Source of the DNA: an uncultured Pelagibacteraceae bacterium
Lineage (GTDB): Bacteria > Pseudomonadota > Alphaproteobacteria > Pelagibacterales > Pelagibacteraceae
Direction: 5' to 3'
Assembly (NCBI GenBank): GCA_902558705.1
Contig: CACEEW010000002.1
Location: 76,547-122,189 of the forward strand
Length of the DNA: 45,643 nt
Made by a program: the position numbers and the translations under genes. Each line of letters starts with the position of its first letter. Position 1 is the stretch's first letter. Shown one piece after another: positions 1-7,750 of this stretch. The notes under the pieces were generated by a model. That model was not told where the DNA came from, did not search any database, and worked only from the letters and a program-made list of their open reading frames with translations.

Positions 1-1
1 A

Positions 2-940
2 ATTCCAGCCTTAATCATTGTTACTGGAATACTAGCAACCAATCATATTGCTGGTCTTTATGGAATTGCAATTGCAGTCACAACTATGTTGGCTTTAGCT
101 GGAATGGTAGTTGCACTAGATGCTTATGGTCCTGTTACTGATAATGCAGGTGGTATAGCTGAAATGTCAAAATTGCCGAATAATGTGAGAAAAACCACAG
201 ATGCACTTGATGCAGTTGGAAACACAACAAAAGCAGTTACAAAAGGTTATGCTATTGGTTCTGCAGGGTTAGGAGCTTTAGTTCTTTTTGCAGCATATAC
301 TGAAGATATAAAACATTTCTCCAAAGAAGCAGGATCTGCACTTGAGGGAATTGTTGTTACTTTTGATTTATCAAATCCATATGTTGTCGTGGGTTTATTG
401 ATTGGTGGAATGCTTCCATATTTATTTGGTTCAATGGGCATGCAAGCTGTTGGTAGAGCAGGTGGTGCTGTAGTTGTTGAAGTAAGAAGACAATTTAAAA
501 AATATCCAGGTATAATGAAAAGAAAACAGAAACCTGATTACGCAAAGCTTGTTGATTTATTAACAGTCGCTGCGATCAAAGAAATGATAATACCATCATT
601 ATTACCAGTCTTGTCACCAATTGTACTATACTTTATCATTTTTGCTATTGGTGGTCAGGTAGCTGCATTAGCTTCAGTTGGAGCAATGTTATTAGGTGTT
701 ATTATAACTGGATTATTTGTAGCTGTTTCAATGACTGCAGGTGGTGGTGCTTGGGATAATGCAAAAAAATATATTGAAGACGGAAATCATGGGGGAAAAG
801 GATCTGAAGCTCATAAAGCAGCTGTTACTGGCGATACAGTTGGAGATCCTTATAAAGATACTGCTGGACCTGCAGTTAACCCAATGATTAAAATTACCAA
901 TATAGTAGCTTTATTATTGTTAGCTGTTATCGCTGGCTAA
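2..940 (+). CDS. hppA: Membrane-bound proton-pumping pyrophosphatase, C-terminal part (cut by window edge)
   Basis: The reading frame is open from base 2, so only the 3' part of the gene is present (about 312 codons; the family usually has 660-700 residues). It hydrolyses pyrophosphate and pumps protons across the inner membrane. The segment carries the family hallmark [16 protein letters not shown], the [12 protein letters not shown] block and the terminal [13 protein letters not shown] block, with several hydrophobic membrane segments between. After GNTT comes K-A-V-T: lysine and threonine at these two positions mark the K+-independent subclass, in contrast to the two alanines of K+-dependent enzymes. 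Its last 14 bases overlap the end of the convergent BamE-like gene. Family call is very secure. Confidence 0.97.
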   Translation: MPALIIVTGILATNHIAGLYGIAIAVTTMLALAGMVVALDAYGPVTDNAGGIAEMSKLPNNVRKTTDALDAVGNTTKAVTKGYAIGSAGLGALVLFAAYTEDIKHFSKEAGSALEGIVVTFDLSNPYVVVGLLIGGMLPYLFGSMGMQAVGRAGGAVVVEVRRQFKKYPGIMKRKQKPDYAKLVDLLTVAAIKEMIIPSLLPVLSPIVLYFIIFAIGGQVAALASVGAMLLGVIITGLFVAVSMTAGGGAWDNAKKYIEDGNHGGKGSEAHKAAVTGDTVGDPYKDTAGPAVNPMIKITNIVALLLLAVIAG

Positions 941-1412
941 TTTCTTTTCTTTTTTTGGCCCTTACACCAAGAGGGTCATTAATTTTTTGTCTCATACTTG
1001 ACATAAAATCATAAATAAAGGAGTTTCTTGCAAATCCTGTTTCTGTAGTATTACTAACAATCTTAATATCCTCCATATTATCAATATTTAAAAACTCTTT
1101 CTTAGTAAGTACACCATAATTATCAATTTCTAAAACAAGTATGTCATTTTTATAAATTTTCATTTTTCCAAGATTTTTTATATTTGATTGTGTTTGTTTT
1201 CTCTCAATATAAATCCACACATCATTATCAAATTTACTTTTAGTTGATGGGCTTCCTAAGATCTTTCTTATATCATTGGTAGTTGACTCATTGACTATCA
1301 ATGTTTTTTGTTTTTTTTCTAGAAATGGTACACCATGGTGTTTTACAACTTTTTTAAATGAGCAATTTGTTGCTATAATTGAAAAAAAAATTATGTATAA
1401 TATTTTAATCAT
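927..1412 (-). CDS. bamE: BamE/SmpA-OmlA-like outer-membrane assembly lipoprotein
   Basis: 161 residues. An N-terminal hydrophobic segment (about residues 2-15) ends in a cysteine at residue 17, consistent with a lipoprotein signal, although the residue before the Cys is Asn rather than the usual Gly/Ala/Ser. The body has the BamE/SmpA pattern: a helix with T-x-x-D-I-R-x-x-L-G-S-P-S followed by D-x-x-W-x-Y-I-E and a beta hairpin. BamE is a periplasmic accessory subunit of the beta-barrel assembly machine. The start codon lies back to back with that of the divergent chaperone gene (they share two bases), a neighbourhood also seen in other alphaproteobacteria. The gene tail overlaps hppA by 14 bases. 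Confidence 0.82.
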   Translation of the reverse strand: MIKILYIIFFSIIATNCSFKKVVKHHGVPFLEKKQKTLIVNESTTNDIRKILGSPSTKSKFDNDVWIYIERKQTQSNIKNLGKMKIYKNDILVLEIDNYGVLTKKEFLNIDNMEDIKIVSNTTETGFARNSFIYDFMSSMRQKINDPLGVRAKKRKEISQR

Positions 1413-1878
1413 GAGTAAAAATTATATTAATATTTATAACAATTTAATCAACTACTCTAGAAATAAAGATTTGTATATTTCACTTAATCGTCAAGATAAT
1501 TTTTCTGATCGATTGACGTTTTTCTTGATACATTTTGCCTTTTTTTTAAAAAACTATAAAAATGAGGAAAATAAAGAGATTTTACAAAAAATCTATGATT
1601 TTAATTTCAGACAATTAGAACTTAGCATTAGAGAAATTGGCTACGGCGATCAATCTATAAACAAAAAAATGAAAGTTTATTTAAATTTGTTTCATGCAAT
1701 TGTTTCAGAAATTCATTTTTGGGATGATTTAGATAAGAATGAAAAATTAAAAAAACTTTCTATATTCTTAGAAGATTTTAGTAAAATAGAGAATTTAGTT
1801 GTATATTTTGATGATTTTAACCAAAATTTAAGCAAAAAATCTTTGAATTTTTTTCTAAAAGGTGTAAGTAACCAATAA
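1411..1878 (+). CDS. Ubiquinol-cytochrome c chaperone family protein (CBP3-like)
   Basis: 155 residues from ATG 1411. An upstream ATG at 1276 in the same frame would lie inside the opposite-strand lipoprotein gene and adds 45 atypical residues, so I reject it. The central block around residues 65-90 ([10 protein letters not shown]-x-x-I-x-K-K-M-K, then a helix with F-H) is the signature of the family related to mitochondrial CBP3, which helps assemble cytochrome bc1. The protein is acidic/lysine-rich and has no signal peptide, so it probably acts on the cytoplasmic side. Only 2 bases separate it from rpmF, suggesting co-transcription. In other alphaproteobacteria a DUF177 (YceD) gene often follows; none is present here. 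Confidence 0.8.
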   Translation: MSKNYINIYNNLINYSRNKDLYISLNRQDNFSDRLTFFLIHFAFFLKNYKNEENKEILQKIYDFNFRQLELSIREIGYGDQSINKKMKVYLNLFHAIVSEIHFWDDLDKNEKLKKLSIFLEDFSKIENLVVYFDDFNQNLSKKSLNFFLKGVSNQ

Positions 1879-1880
1879 TT

Positions 1881-2063
1881 ATGGCTGTTCCAAAACGTAA
1901 ACAAACTCCTTCTAGGACTGGTATGAGAAGAGCTCAAAACATGAAGTTCTCCTCTAAGAACGTTGTTGAAGATAAAAAATCTGGTGAATATAGATTATCT
2001 CATCATTTAGACTTAAAAACAGGTATGTACAAAGGTCGTCAAATTTTAGATCCAAAAGAATAA
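1881..2063 (+). CDS. rpmF: 50S ribosomal protein L32
   Basis: 60 residues, the usual length. It begins [18 protein letters not shown], the diagnostic L32 N-terminus. The region where L32 proteins with a zinc ribbon carry cysteines has none here; many alphaproteobacterial L32 proteins also lack them. It sits between the cytochrome bc1 chaperone gene and plsX, matching the widespread rpmF-plsX linkage of ribosome and phospholipid genes. Confidence 0.96.
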   Translation: MAVPKRKQTPSRTGMRRAQNMKFSSKNVVEDKKSGEYRLSHHLDLKTGMYKGRQILDPKE

Positions 2064-2078
2064 TAATATTTTTTAACA

Positions 2079-3080
2079 ATGTCAGAATTAATTAAAATTG
2101 CAGTTGATGCAATGGGAGGTGATGGTTCTCCTAAAAAGGTTATTGATGGTATCATTCATAACCATAAAACAAACAATAGTAATTTCTTTAAAATTTTTGG
2201 TGATAAAGATGAAATATTAAAAAATATAAAGGGAAAGATTAATGATGCTTCTTACGAAATAGCTCATACAACCAATGTGGTAAAAAGTACTGATAGTCCC
2301 CTAGAAGCTGCTAAAAGAGGAAAAGATACTAGTATGTGGCTAGCAATTGAAAGTGTTAAAAAAAAAGAAACTGATATTGTTATTTCAGCAGGTAATACAG
2401 GTGCACTACTTGTAATTGCTAAATTGAATCTTAAAATGATTGAAAATATAGATAAACCAGCCTTATCTGCTCTCTGGCCTAATAAAAAAGGTATGAGTGT
2501 GGTTTTAGATCTTGGTGCAAATATTGAATGTAGTTCAAAAAATTTAGTTGATTTTTCCGTTATGGGCTCATCACTTTACAAATCTCTATATCCCGATGAA
2601 ACGCCTAATGTAGCCTTATTAAACATTGGCTCAGAAGAGCTAAAAGGAAATGAAATAATTAAAGAAACTTATCAAATATTAAATGACAAAAAATCTAAAA
2701 ATTTTGATTTCGCTGGTTATATAGAAGGAAATGAACTTATGAATGGAAACGTAAATGTTATTGTTTCTGACGGTTTTACCGGCAATGTTGCACTCAAAAC
2801 AGCAGAAGGTACAGCCAATTTTATAACTAGTGAACTTAAACAAGCATTAAGTGGATCAATTTTAGGTAAAATTTCATCTATATTAAACCTATCAAACCTT
2901 AGGAAATTTAAAAACAGACTAGACCCAAGATTATATAATGGGGCAATTTTTATTGGGTTAGACTCACCTGTTGTAAAAAGCCATGGAGGAACTGATTATA
3001 TTGGATTTTCAAATTCGTTAAATGTTTGTAATAAGATTGTAAAAGGAAATTTGATAGATAAAATTAGAAGTAATATATAG
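2079..3080 (+). CDS. plsX: Phosphate acyltransferase PlsX
   Basis: 333 residues (family about 330-355). PlsX converts acyl-ACP to acyl-phosphate, the first step of the PlsX/PlsY route to phosphatidic acid, as a peripheral cytoplasmic membrane enzyme. Diagnostic segments are A-V-D-A-M-G-G-D near residue 10, S-A-G-N-T-G-A near residue 102, the block V-V-L-D-L-G-A-N, and V-S-D-G-F-T-G-N-V-A-L-K near residue 230. It starts 15 bases after rpmF and ends 5 bases before ihfA. The fabH gene that frequently lies between plsX and ihfA in alphaproteobacteria is absent. Confidence 0.97.
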   Translation: MSELIKIAVDAMGGDGSPKKVIDGIIHNHKTNNSNFFKIFGDKDEILKNIKGKINDASYEIAHTTNVVKSTDSPLEAAKRGKDTSMWLAIESVKKKETDIVISAGNTGALLVIAKLNLKMIENIDKPALSALWPNKKGMSVVLDLGANIECSSKNLVDFSVMGSSLYKSLYPDETPNVALLNIGSEELKGNEIIKETYQILNDKKSKNFDFAGYIEGNELMNGNVNVIVSDGFTGNVALKTAEGTANFITSELKQALSGSILGKISSILNLSNLRKFKNRLDPRLYNGAIFIGLDSPVVKSHGGTDYIGFSNSLNVCNKIVKGNLIDKIRSNI

Positions 3081-3085
3081 ACAAA

Positions 3086-3385
3086 ATGAGAATAAATTTA
3101 ACAAAAAAAGACCTAGTTAATACAGTTTATATGCAGATTGGATTTTCAAAACAGATCTCTGAAAATCTTATTGAAGAATTTTTTTCATTGATAGTCTTAA
3201 CTTTAAAAAAAAAAAGAAGCGTAAAGATTTCTAAATTTGGGACATTTTCTATTAGATCTAAAAAATCAAGAATTGGAAGAAATCCCAAAACTAGGGAAAG
3301 TAAGGTTATTTCCGAAAGAGATGTAGTACTTTTTAAACCATCAAAAGAATTTAAAGAATTTATTAATCAAAAAAAAGATGAATAA
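3086..3385 (+). CDS. ihfA: Integration host factor alpha subunit
   Basis: 99 residues, full length for the HU/IHF family. It shows the N-terminal T-K-K-D-L-V helix, the V-K-I-S-K-F-G-T-F strand and the DNA-binding arm G-R-N-P-K-T, whose proline intercalates into DNA. The short linker and neighbours (plsX upstream, a MerR-type gene downstream) are the normal alphaproteobacterial ihfA context and support IHF-alpha over HU. It overlaps the next gene by 8 bases. Confidence 0.9.
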   Translation: MRINLTKKDLVNTVYMQIGFSKQISENLIEEFFSLIVLTLKKKRSVKISKFGTFSIRSKKSRIGRNPKTRESKVISERDVVLFKPSKEFKEFINQKKDE

Positions 3386-3749
3386 ATCATCAGATTCATA
3401 TAAAACTATAAGTGAAGTTGTAAAGATATTAGGTTTGAAATCCAAGAAAGGTGAGTCTTTACCAACACATACAATTCGTTTTTGGGAAAAAAAATTTAAA
3501 CAAATAAAACCTAAAATATTTAATAATAACAGACGATATTATGATAAAAAAAATATTGAGTTATTAAAAAAAATTCATTTTTTACTTAAAGACCAGGGAA
3601 TGACTATAGATGGAGCCAAAAAAATATTAAATAATAATGAACCTTTAAAACTTGACGAAACCTCAAATAATTCTATAAAGACTGATAATTTAAAAAACAA
3701 ATTAGTAAAGATTTCTAATCTTATTAAAGTTTTAAAAAAAATAAAATAA
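3378..3749 (+). CDS. MerR-family transcriptional regulator
   Basis: 123 residues. The N-terminal 75 residues form a MerR winged helix-turn-helix: a K-T-I-S-E-V-V-K-I-L-G helix, then T-I-R-F-W-E-K-K-F and a N-N-R-R-Y-Y-D wing, then a lysine-rich helix. The remainder is a short polar/coiled segment without an obvious ligand domain or cysteines, so the signal it senses cannot be read. This is the compact MerR protein usually found directly after ihfA in alphaproteobacteria. It overlaps ihfA by 8 bases and is followed after 1 base by rpmG, so all appear to be in one operon. Confidence 0.88.
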   Translation: MNKSSDSYKTISEVVKILGLKSKKGESLPTHTIRFWEKKFKQIKPKIFNNNRRYYDKKNIELLKKIHFLLKDQGMTIDGAKKILNNNEPLKLDETSNNSIKTDNLKNKLVKISNLIKVLKKIK

Positions 3750-3750
3750 T

Positions 3751-3942
3751 ATGGCAAAAAAAACACATGTTAAAGTACGTTTAGTTCCAGAAGCTAAACC
3801 TGATAGTCCCTTTTTTTATTATGTAAAAAAACCTGCTGGTGGTGAAAAAGCTAAGATAAAATTAAAAGCTAAAAAGTATAATCCTGCTACTCGTAAACAT
3901 GAGGTTTTTGTTGAAAAGAAACTTCCACCCCACAGTAAATAG
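3751..3942 (+). CDS. rpmG: 50S ribosomal protein L33
   Basis: 63 residues, a little longer than the common 50-55. The L33 pattern is clear: K-V-R-L-V-P-E-A, F-F-Y-Y-V-K-K, K-Y-N-P-A-T-R-K-H and the final V-E-K-K-L. The extra length comes from a P-D-S-P insert near residue 18 and a short C-terminal tail. The zinc-binding cysteines of some L33 forms are absent. It is the last gene of the rpmF-plsX-ihfA-merR run and its stop codon directly abuts the stop codon of the convergent chorismate mutase gene. Confidence 0.93.
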   Translation: MAKKTHVKVRLVPEAKPDSPFFYYVKKPAGGEKAKIKLKAKKYNPATRKHEVFVEKKLPPHSK

Positions 3943-4233
3943 TTATTTTTTTTTAAAATTCCTTTTTTCGTAATCAATGTAAGACCAAATCATATTTTTC
4001 CAAATTCGGTTAGTTATTTTTGGATCAATTTTATTTTGTATAGATTTTTTTTTAATATTTTTAAGAATTAGGTTAATTCTTCTTTGATCTACTATTTGGT
4101 TCTTTTTATCTTTAAGAGCTAATACTTTATTAACAAGGACTGTTCTTTTTTTTATAACTTTAATTAGAGTATTATCTAATTTATCTAGTTCTGATCTAAT
4201 TTTCCTCAGTTTTTTTCTTTTATCCGGCGACAT
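3943..4233 (-). CDS. Chorismate mutase, AroQ type (monofunctional)
   Basis: 96 residues, the length of a free-standing all-helical AroQ chorismate mutase, which rearranges chorismate to prephenate on the way to phenylalanine and tyrosine. Visible features are L-R-K-I-R-S-E-L-D-K-L-D at residues 9-20, the R of helix 1 (K-K-R, residues 29-31), a catalytic-type K in A-L-K-D-K-K, and D-x-x-R at residues 49-52. The glutamate that usually follows this Arg is replaced by isoleucine. The gene stands alone, divergent from ctaA and convergent with rpmG. Confidence 0.83.
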   Translation of the reverse strand: MSPDKRKKLRKIRSELDKLDNTLIKVIKKRTVLVNKVLALKDKKNQIVDQRRINLILKNIKKKSIQNKIDPKITNRIWKNMIWSYIDYEKRNFKKK

Positions 4234-4276
4234 TTATATATTTGGATTATTAAAAAATTATTATATTTATGGCTTC

Positions 4277-5293
4277 ATGTATACAGTTAATCCAAAAATA
4301 AATAATCAATTATCTCTTTGGTTGATAACCATGTTTTGGATTATAGCAATTATGATCGTTGTTGGTGGTCTTACAAGATTAACTGACTCGGGTCTTTCCA
4401 TAACTGAATGGCAGTTGTTTTCTGGGATCCTACCTCCTTTAAATAATAATGATTGGATCATGTATTTTGATCTCTACAAAAAAATTCCTGAGTACGAATT
4501 ACAAAATTACAATATGACTTTACAAGATTTTAAAATAATTTTTTGGTGGGAGTGGGGTCATAGATTTTTAGGAAGAATAATTGGTATCAGTTTTCTAATC
4601 CCTTTAGTCTATTTTTCCTTTAAAATTGAATTTTATAAATTGTTGAATTTATATTTAATTTTTTTTCTCATATGTTTTCAAGGTTTTATAGGTTGGTATA
4701 TGGTTAGTAGTGGTTTAGTTGATAGAGTTGATGTAAGTCATTTTAGACTATCAATTCATTTATTAATAGCATTTTTGATTTTATCATTAATTTTTTGGAA
4801 TTATTTAAAAACTAAAGTTATCAATAATAACACAAAAAGAATAAGTGTATTTTTACCATTAACATTTTTGATACTTATATTTATACAAATAGTTGTAGGT
4901 GCTTTCGTTTCTGGTATGGATGCTGGTAAAATCTATAATTCTTGGCCTCTCATGGACAATACTTATTTCCCAAATGATAATGACTTTGAAGATCTGTTTA
5001 AATTATCTGCTTTTAGTGATCCTTCTTTAGTCCAATTCATGCATAGAAATTTGGCATATTTGATCATGTTCTTTTATTTTTTTATTTTTTATAAGATATA
5101 TAAAAACAAAATTTATGATTTATATAAATCTATAAACATTTTAGGTATTTTGATAATCCTGCAAATTATTTTAGGTATTTATACAGTGATATATGGTGCA
5201 CAACTTTATATTGCAGCTATGCACCAATTAAGTTCGATTTTTTTAGTAAGTTCATGTATTTATTTTTTTTATATAAATACAAGGTTTAACTAA
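4277..5293 (+). CDS. ctaA: Heme A synthase CtaA
   Basis: 338 residues with eight predicted membrane helices. CtaA oxidises the C8 methyl of heme O to make heme A for cytochrome c oxidase. The four conserved haem/substrate histidines are visible in W-E-W-G-H-R near residue 95, H-F-R-L-S-I-H-L near 155, F-M-H-R-N-L near 258 and A-A-M-H-Q-L-S near 315. Motif G-G-x-T-R-L-T-x-S-G-L-S near residue 30 is the standard N-terminal signature of the alphaproteobacterial/mitochondrial COX15 group. An in-frame ATG 43 bases after the divergent chorismate mutase start is used. The end overlaps convergent metY by 8 bases. Confidence 0.95.
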   Translation: MYTVNPKINNQLSLWLITMFWIIAIMIVVGGLTRLTDSGLSITEWQLFSGILPPLNNNDWIMYFDLYKKIPEYELQNYNMTLQDFKIIFWWEWGHRFLGRIIGISFLIPLVYFSFKIEFYKLLNLYLIFFLICFQGFIGWYMVSSGLVDRVDVSHFRLSIHLLIAFLILSLIFWNYLKTKVINNNTKRISVFLPLTFLILIFIQIVVGAFVSGMDAGKIYNSWPLMDNTYFPNDNDFEDLFKLSAFSDPSLVQFMHRNLAYLIMFFYFFIFYKIYKNKIYDLYKSINILGILIILQIILGIYTVIYGAQLYIAAMHQLSSIFLVSSCIYFFYINTRFN

Positions 5294-6614
5294 CAGCCTT
5301 CAAAGTTCCTTTTGACGATTTATTTAATGCTTGATCTAGATCTTCTATAATATCATCAATGTGTTCTAAACCGATACATAGTCTAACATAACTTTGAGTC
5401 ACACCAGATGCCGCAAGCTCTTTGTCATTTAACTGACTATGGGTTGTGCTAGCTGGATGAATTGCTAAACTTCTAGCATCTCCAATATTTGCAACATGAT
5501 AAAACATTTTTAGAGATTCTATAAATCTTTTGCCAGCTTCAAAACCACCTTTTAGCTCAATACCCACCATAGGCCCATTTCCACCTCTAAGATATTTTTT
5601 GGCTCTATCAGCAATAAGTTTATCGTGTTCAGTAGAAAATATTACTTTAGTTACTTCTTTATGTTTTTTTAAATAATCAACAACTTTTTGCGCATTTTCA
5701 CAATGCTGTTTCATTCTTAAAGCTACAGTTTCAAGTCCTTGAATTATAGAAAACGCATTATCTGGTGAACAAGCTGATCCTAAATCTCTTAATAAACAAA
5801 CTCTAGCCCTCACTGCAAAAGGTATATTTGCCCCAGTAAGTTCTGGTACAACCTTGCCCCAAATAGCCCCACTATAACTGGCATCAGGTTCGTTAAATAA
5901 GGGTTGTCTTTTTGGATCTGCTGTCCAGTCAAAATTACCACTATCAACAATACTCCCAGCTATAGCAGTACCGTGTCCACCAATATATTTTGTTAGAGAG
6001 TGAATTACGACAGCTGCACCATGTTCAATGGGTTTACATAGTATGGGAGCCGCTGTGTTATCCATTATTAAGGGGATATTATATTTTCTTCCTATGTCAG
6101 ATACTTCTTTAATTGGAAATACTCTTAAATATGGATTGGGCAGAGTTTCTCCGTAAAAAGCCCTAGTCTTATCATCAATAGATTTCTCAAAATTTTTAGG
6201 GTCTTTAGGGTCTGCATATCTAATTTCAATACCAAGCTTACTTAAAGTGTGGGTAAATAAAGAGACTGTACCACCATATAGATCAGTTGAACTAACTATA
6301 TTGTCTCCAGCTTGAGCGACATTTAATACTGAAAATAGTGAAGCAGTTTGTCCTGATGCTACCGTCAAACAAGCTAAACCTCCTTCAAGAGCTGCAATTC
6401 TTTTCTCTAATACATCGTTAGTGGGGTTCATTATCCTTGTGTAAATATTGCCAAATTCTTTTAAAGCAAAGAGATTTGCGGCATGATCCACACTATTAAA
6501 TTGATATGATGTAGTTCTATAGATAGGAACGGCTACTGCATTTGTTGTTGGGTCACTTCTATAGTCACCTCCATGAATGGCTATAGTTTCTGGGTTGTTT
6601 CTTTTTTTTGTCAT
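5286..6614 (-). CDS. metY: O-acetylhomoserine sulfhydrylase (PLP enzyme)
   Basis: 442 residues, typical length. It makes homocysteine (or methionine) from O-acetylhomoserine and a sulfur donor in the cytosol. The Cys/Met-metabolism PLP fold is evident: I-H-G-G near the N-terminus, Y-T-R-I-M-N-P-T near residue 60, S-G-Q-T-A near 87, and the PLP lysine in H-S-L-T-K-Y-I-G-G-H-G near 210. The start at 6614 is fixed by a good ribosome binding site, AAGGAG, 7 bases upstream. This site is part of a SAM-V-type riboswitch, itself preceded by a SAM-II-type aptamer, so expression should drop when S-adenosylmethionine is abundant. hom, which supplies homoserine, lies 2.4 kb away on the other strand. Confidence 0.96.
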   Translation of the reverse strand: MTKKRNNPETIAIHGGDYRSDPTTNAVAVPIYRTTSYQFNSVDHAANLFALKEFGNIYTRIMNPTNDVLEKRIAALEGGLACLTVASGQTASLFSVLNVAQAGDNIVSSTDLYGGTVSLFTHTLSKLGIEIRYADPKDPKNFEKSIDDKTRAFYGETLPNPYLRVFPIKEVSDIGRKYNIPLIMDNTAAPILCKPIEHGAAVVIHSLTKYIGGHGTAIAGSIVDSGNFDWTADPKRQPLFNEPDASYSGAIWGKVVPELTGANIPFAVRARVCLLRDLGSACSPDNAFSIIQGLETVALRMKQHCENAQKVVDYLKKHKEVTKVIFSTEHDKLIADRAKKYLRGGNGPMVGIELKGGFEAGKRFIESLKMFYHVANIGDARSLAIHPASTTHSQLNDKELAASGVTQSYVRLCIGLEHIDDIIEDLDQALNKSSKGTLKAVS

Positions 6615-6618
6615 TTTA

Positions 6619-6672
6619 CTCCTTTTTTAGTGCTTTAACTAAATGTAAGGCGCACAATATAGTTCAAATGCC
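6619..6672 (-). promoter_or_regulatory. SAM-V-type riboswitch in the metY leader
   Basis: Read on the reverse strand, a short stem AACUA/UAGUU (6660-6664 with 6637-6641) closes a loop. Loop bases GUGC (6655-6652) can pair with GCAC (6633-6630), and loop bases CCUU (6650-6647) can pair with AAGG (6624-6621), which is the metY Shine-Dalgarno itself. This H-type pseudoknot with the AAAGCACUAAAAAAGGAG tail is the pattern of the SAM-V class known from marine bacteria in front of metY. Ligand binding should hide the ribosome binding site, so control would be translational. Pairings were found by eye. Confidence 0.85.
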
Positions 6673-6691
6673 TACCGACTAATTAATGAAA

Positions 6692-6738
6692 GTTCCTTTT
6701 TAGCAGTTTTACGCCCGCAATAGGATCAAATCGGCAAA
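6692..6738 (-). promoter_or_regulatory. SAM-II-type riboswitch upstream of the SAM-V element
   Basis: About 20 bases upstream of the SAM-V element on the same RNA lies a second aptamer-like segment. The SAM-II core GCUAAAAAGGA (6704-6694) is present, as is the loop UCCUAUUGC (6725-6717). UCC can pair with GGA and GC with GC to form the SAM-II pseudoknot, and GCC/GGGC flanks can make the first stem. No clear U-run terminator follows, so how it acts (transcription or co-operation with SAM-V) is not visible. Sequence identity of the core with SAM-II makes the call fairly strong. Confidence 0.75.
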
Positions 6739-6741
6739 TAA

Positions 6742-6769
6742 TTTGTAGCATATATGAACAAATATTCAA
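6742..6769 (-). promoter_or_regulatory. Candidate promoter of metY
   Basis: On the reverse strand TTGAAT (6769-6764) and TACAAA (6747-6742) are separated by 16 bases. Transcription would begin near 6735, at or just inside the first stem of the SAM-II-type aptamer. The -10 is imperfect, so this is only a candidate. Confidence 0.35.
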
Positions 6770-6782
6770 GATAAATATCAAA

Positions 6783-6810
6783 TTGACTTTGAAGTTAATA
6801 ATAGTATTAA
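6783..6810 (+). promoter_or_regulatory. Candidate promoter of rplM-rpsI
   Basis: TTGACT (6783-6788) and TATTAA (6805-6810) are spaced by 16 bases. The predicted start, around 6817, would leave only about 4 bases before the rplM ATG at 6821, giving an almost leaderless message. No Shine-Dalgarno is seen in front of the ATG, which fits that reading. Confidence 0.35.
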
Positions 6811-6820
6811 TCCTCGCACA

Positions 6821-7279
6821 ATGACTAAATTCGTAAAAAAAGACCAGATAAACTCATCCTGGTATGAAATAGATGCAACTAATGCAGTTGTTGGTAGACT
6901 AGCTACAATTGTTTCTAAAATTATAAGAGGAAAAAATAAAACTACTTATACACCCCATATGGATAATGGTGATTTTGTTGTAGTTAAGAATATAGAACAA
7001 GCAAAATTTACAGGCAAAAAGTTTCAAGATAAAAAATATTTTAGACATACTGGTCACCCAGGGGGAATAAAAGAAACTACACCAGAAAAACTTCACGAAA
7101 AAAAACCAGGTGAAACACTTAAATTAGCTGTTAAGAGAATGTTACCAGGTGGTGTCTTAGGAAGAAAGCAGCTTACAAAACTAAAGATTTATTCTGGTAA
7201 TGAACACCCACATGCCTCTCAAAATCCTAAGGTTATAGAATTGAATAAATTAAATAATAAAAATATTGTAAGAAATTAA
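6821..7279 (+). CDS. rplM: 50S ribosomal protein L13
   Basis: 152 residues. The L13 fold is recognisable from W-Y-x-I-D-A-x-N-A-V-V-G-R-L-A near residue 15, the T-Y-T-P-H-M-D-N-G-D-F-V-V-V block near 40, K-x-Y-x-R-H-T-G-H-P-G-G near 65, and A-V-K-R-M-L-P near 103. It forms the standard rplM-rpsI pair: the stop codon is immediately followed by the rpsI ATG. It is divergent from metY. Confidence 0.97.
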   Translation: MTKFVKKDQINSSWYEIDATNAVVGRLATIVSKIIRGKNKTTYTPHMDNGDFVVVKNIEQAKFTGKKFQDKKYFRHTGHPGGIKETTPEKLHEKKPGETLKLAVKRMLPGGVLGRKQLTKLKIYSGNEHPHASQNPKVIELNKLNNKNIVRN

Positions 7280-7717
7280 ATGGAAAATACTCAATCAACT
7301 CTAAAAGCTTCTAAAATAAAGTTAGATTTTAAAGATAGTAAATATGCAACAGGAAGAAGAAAGACTTCTATAGCAAGAGTTTGGTTAAAAAAGGGTTCAG
7401 GAAAAATTTATGTTAATGGTAAACTTTTTAGTGATTATTTTGCTAGTGATAACCATAAAATGCAGATTACAAGACCTTTTGAGCTAATCAATCAAGCTAC
7501 TGATTACGATGTAAGATGTAGTGTGAAAGGTGGTGGACCAACAGGACAAGCTGGAGCAATGGTACATGGTATATCTAAAGCATTAGTATTATTTGACGAA
7601 AATCTTAAATCTACTCTTAGAACTGAAAAATTGACCACTAGAGATTCTAGGGCTGTTGAGAGGAAAAAACCTGGAAGAAGAAAAGCTAGAAGAAGTTTCC
7701 AGTTTTCTAAAAGATAA
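7280..7717 (+). CDS. rpsI: 30S ribosomal protein S9
   Basis: 145 residues with a short N-terminal extension before Y-A-T-G-R-R-K-T-S-I-A-R-V, the S9 signature. Other hallmarks are the G-K-I-Y-V-N-G-K segment, G-G-G-P-T-G-Q-A-G-A near residue 90 and the C-terminal basic tail ending F-S-K-R, which reaches the P-site tRNA. It directly follows rplM with no spacer. Confidence 0.97.
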   Translation: MENTQSTLKASKIKLDFKDSKYATGRRKTSIARVWLKKGSGKIYVNGKLFSDYFASDNHKMQITRPFELINQATDYDVRCSVKGGGPTGQAGAMVHGISKALVLFDENLKSTLRTEKLTTRDSRAVERKKPGRRKARRSFQFSKR

Positions 7718-7750
7718 TTTTTTTTTAAATTTAAACTGTTATAATATAAA

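Noticed and set aside
1276-1410. Upstream extension of the cytochrome bc1 chaperone gene to an ATG at 1276
   Set aside because: The added 45 residues lie inside the opposite-strand lipoprotein gene, do not resemble the family, and the conserved domain fits the 1411 start.
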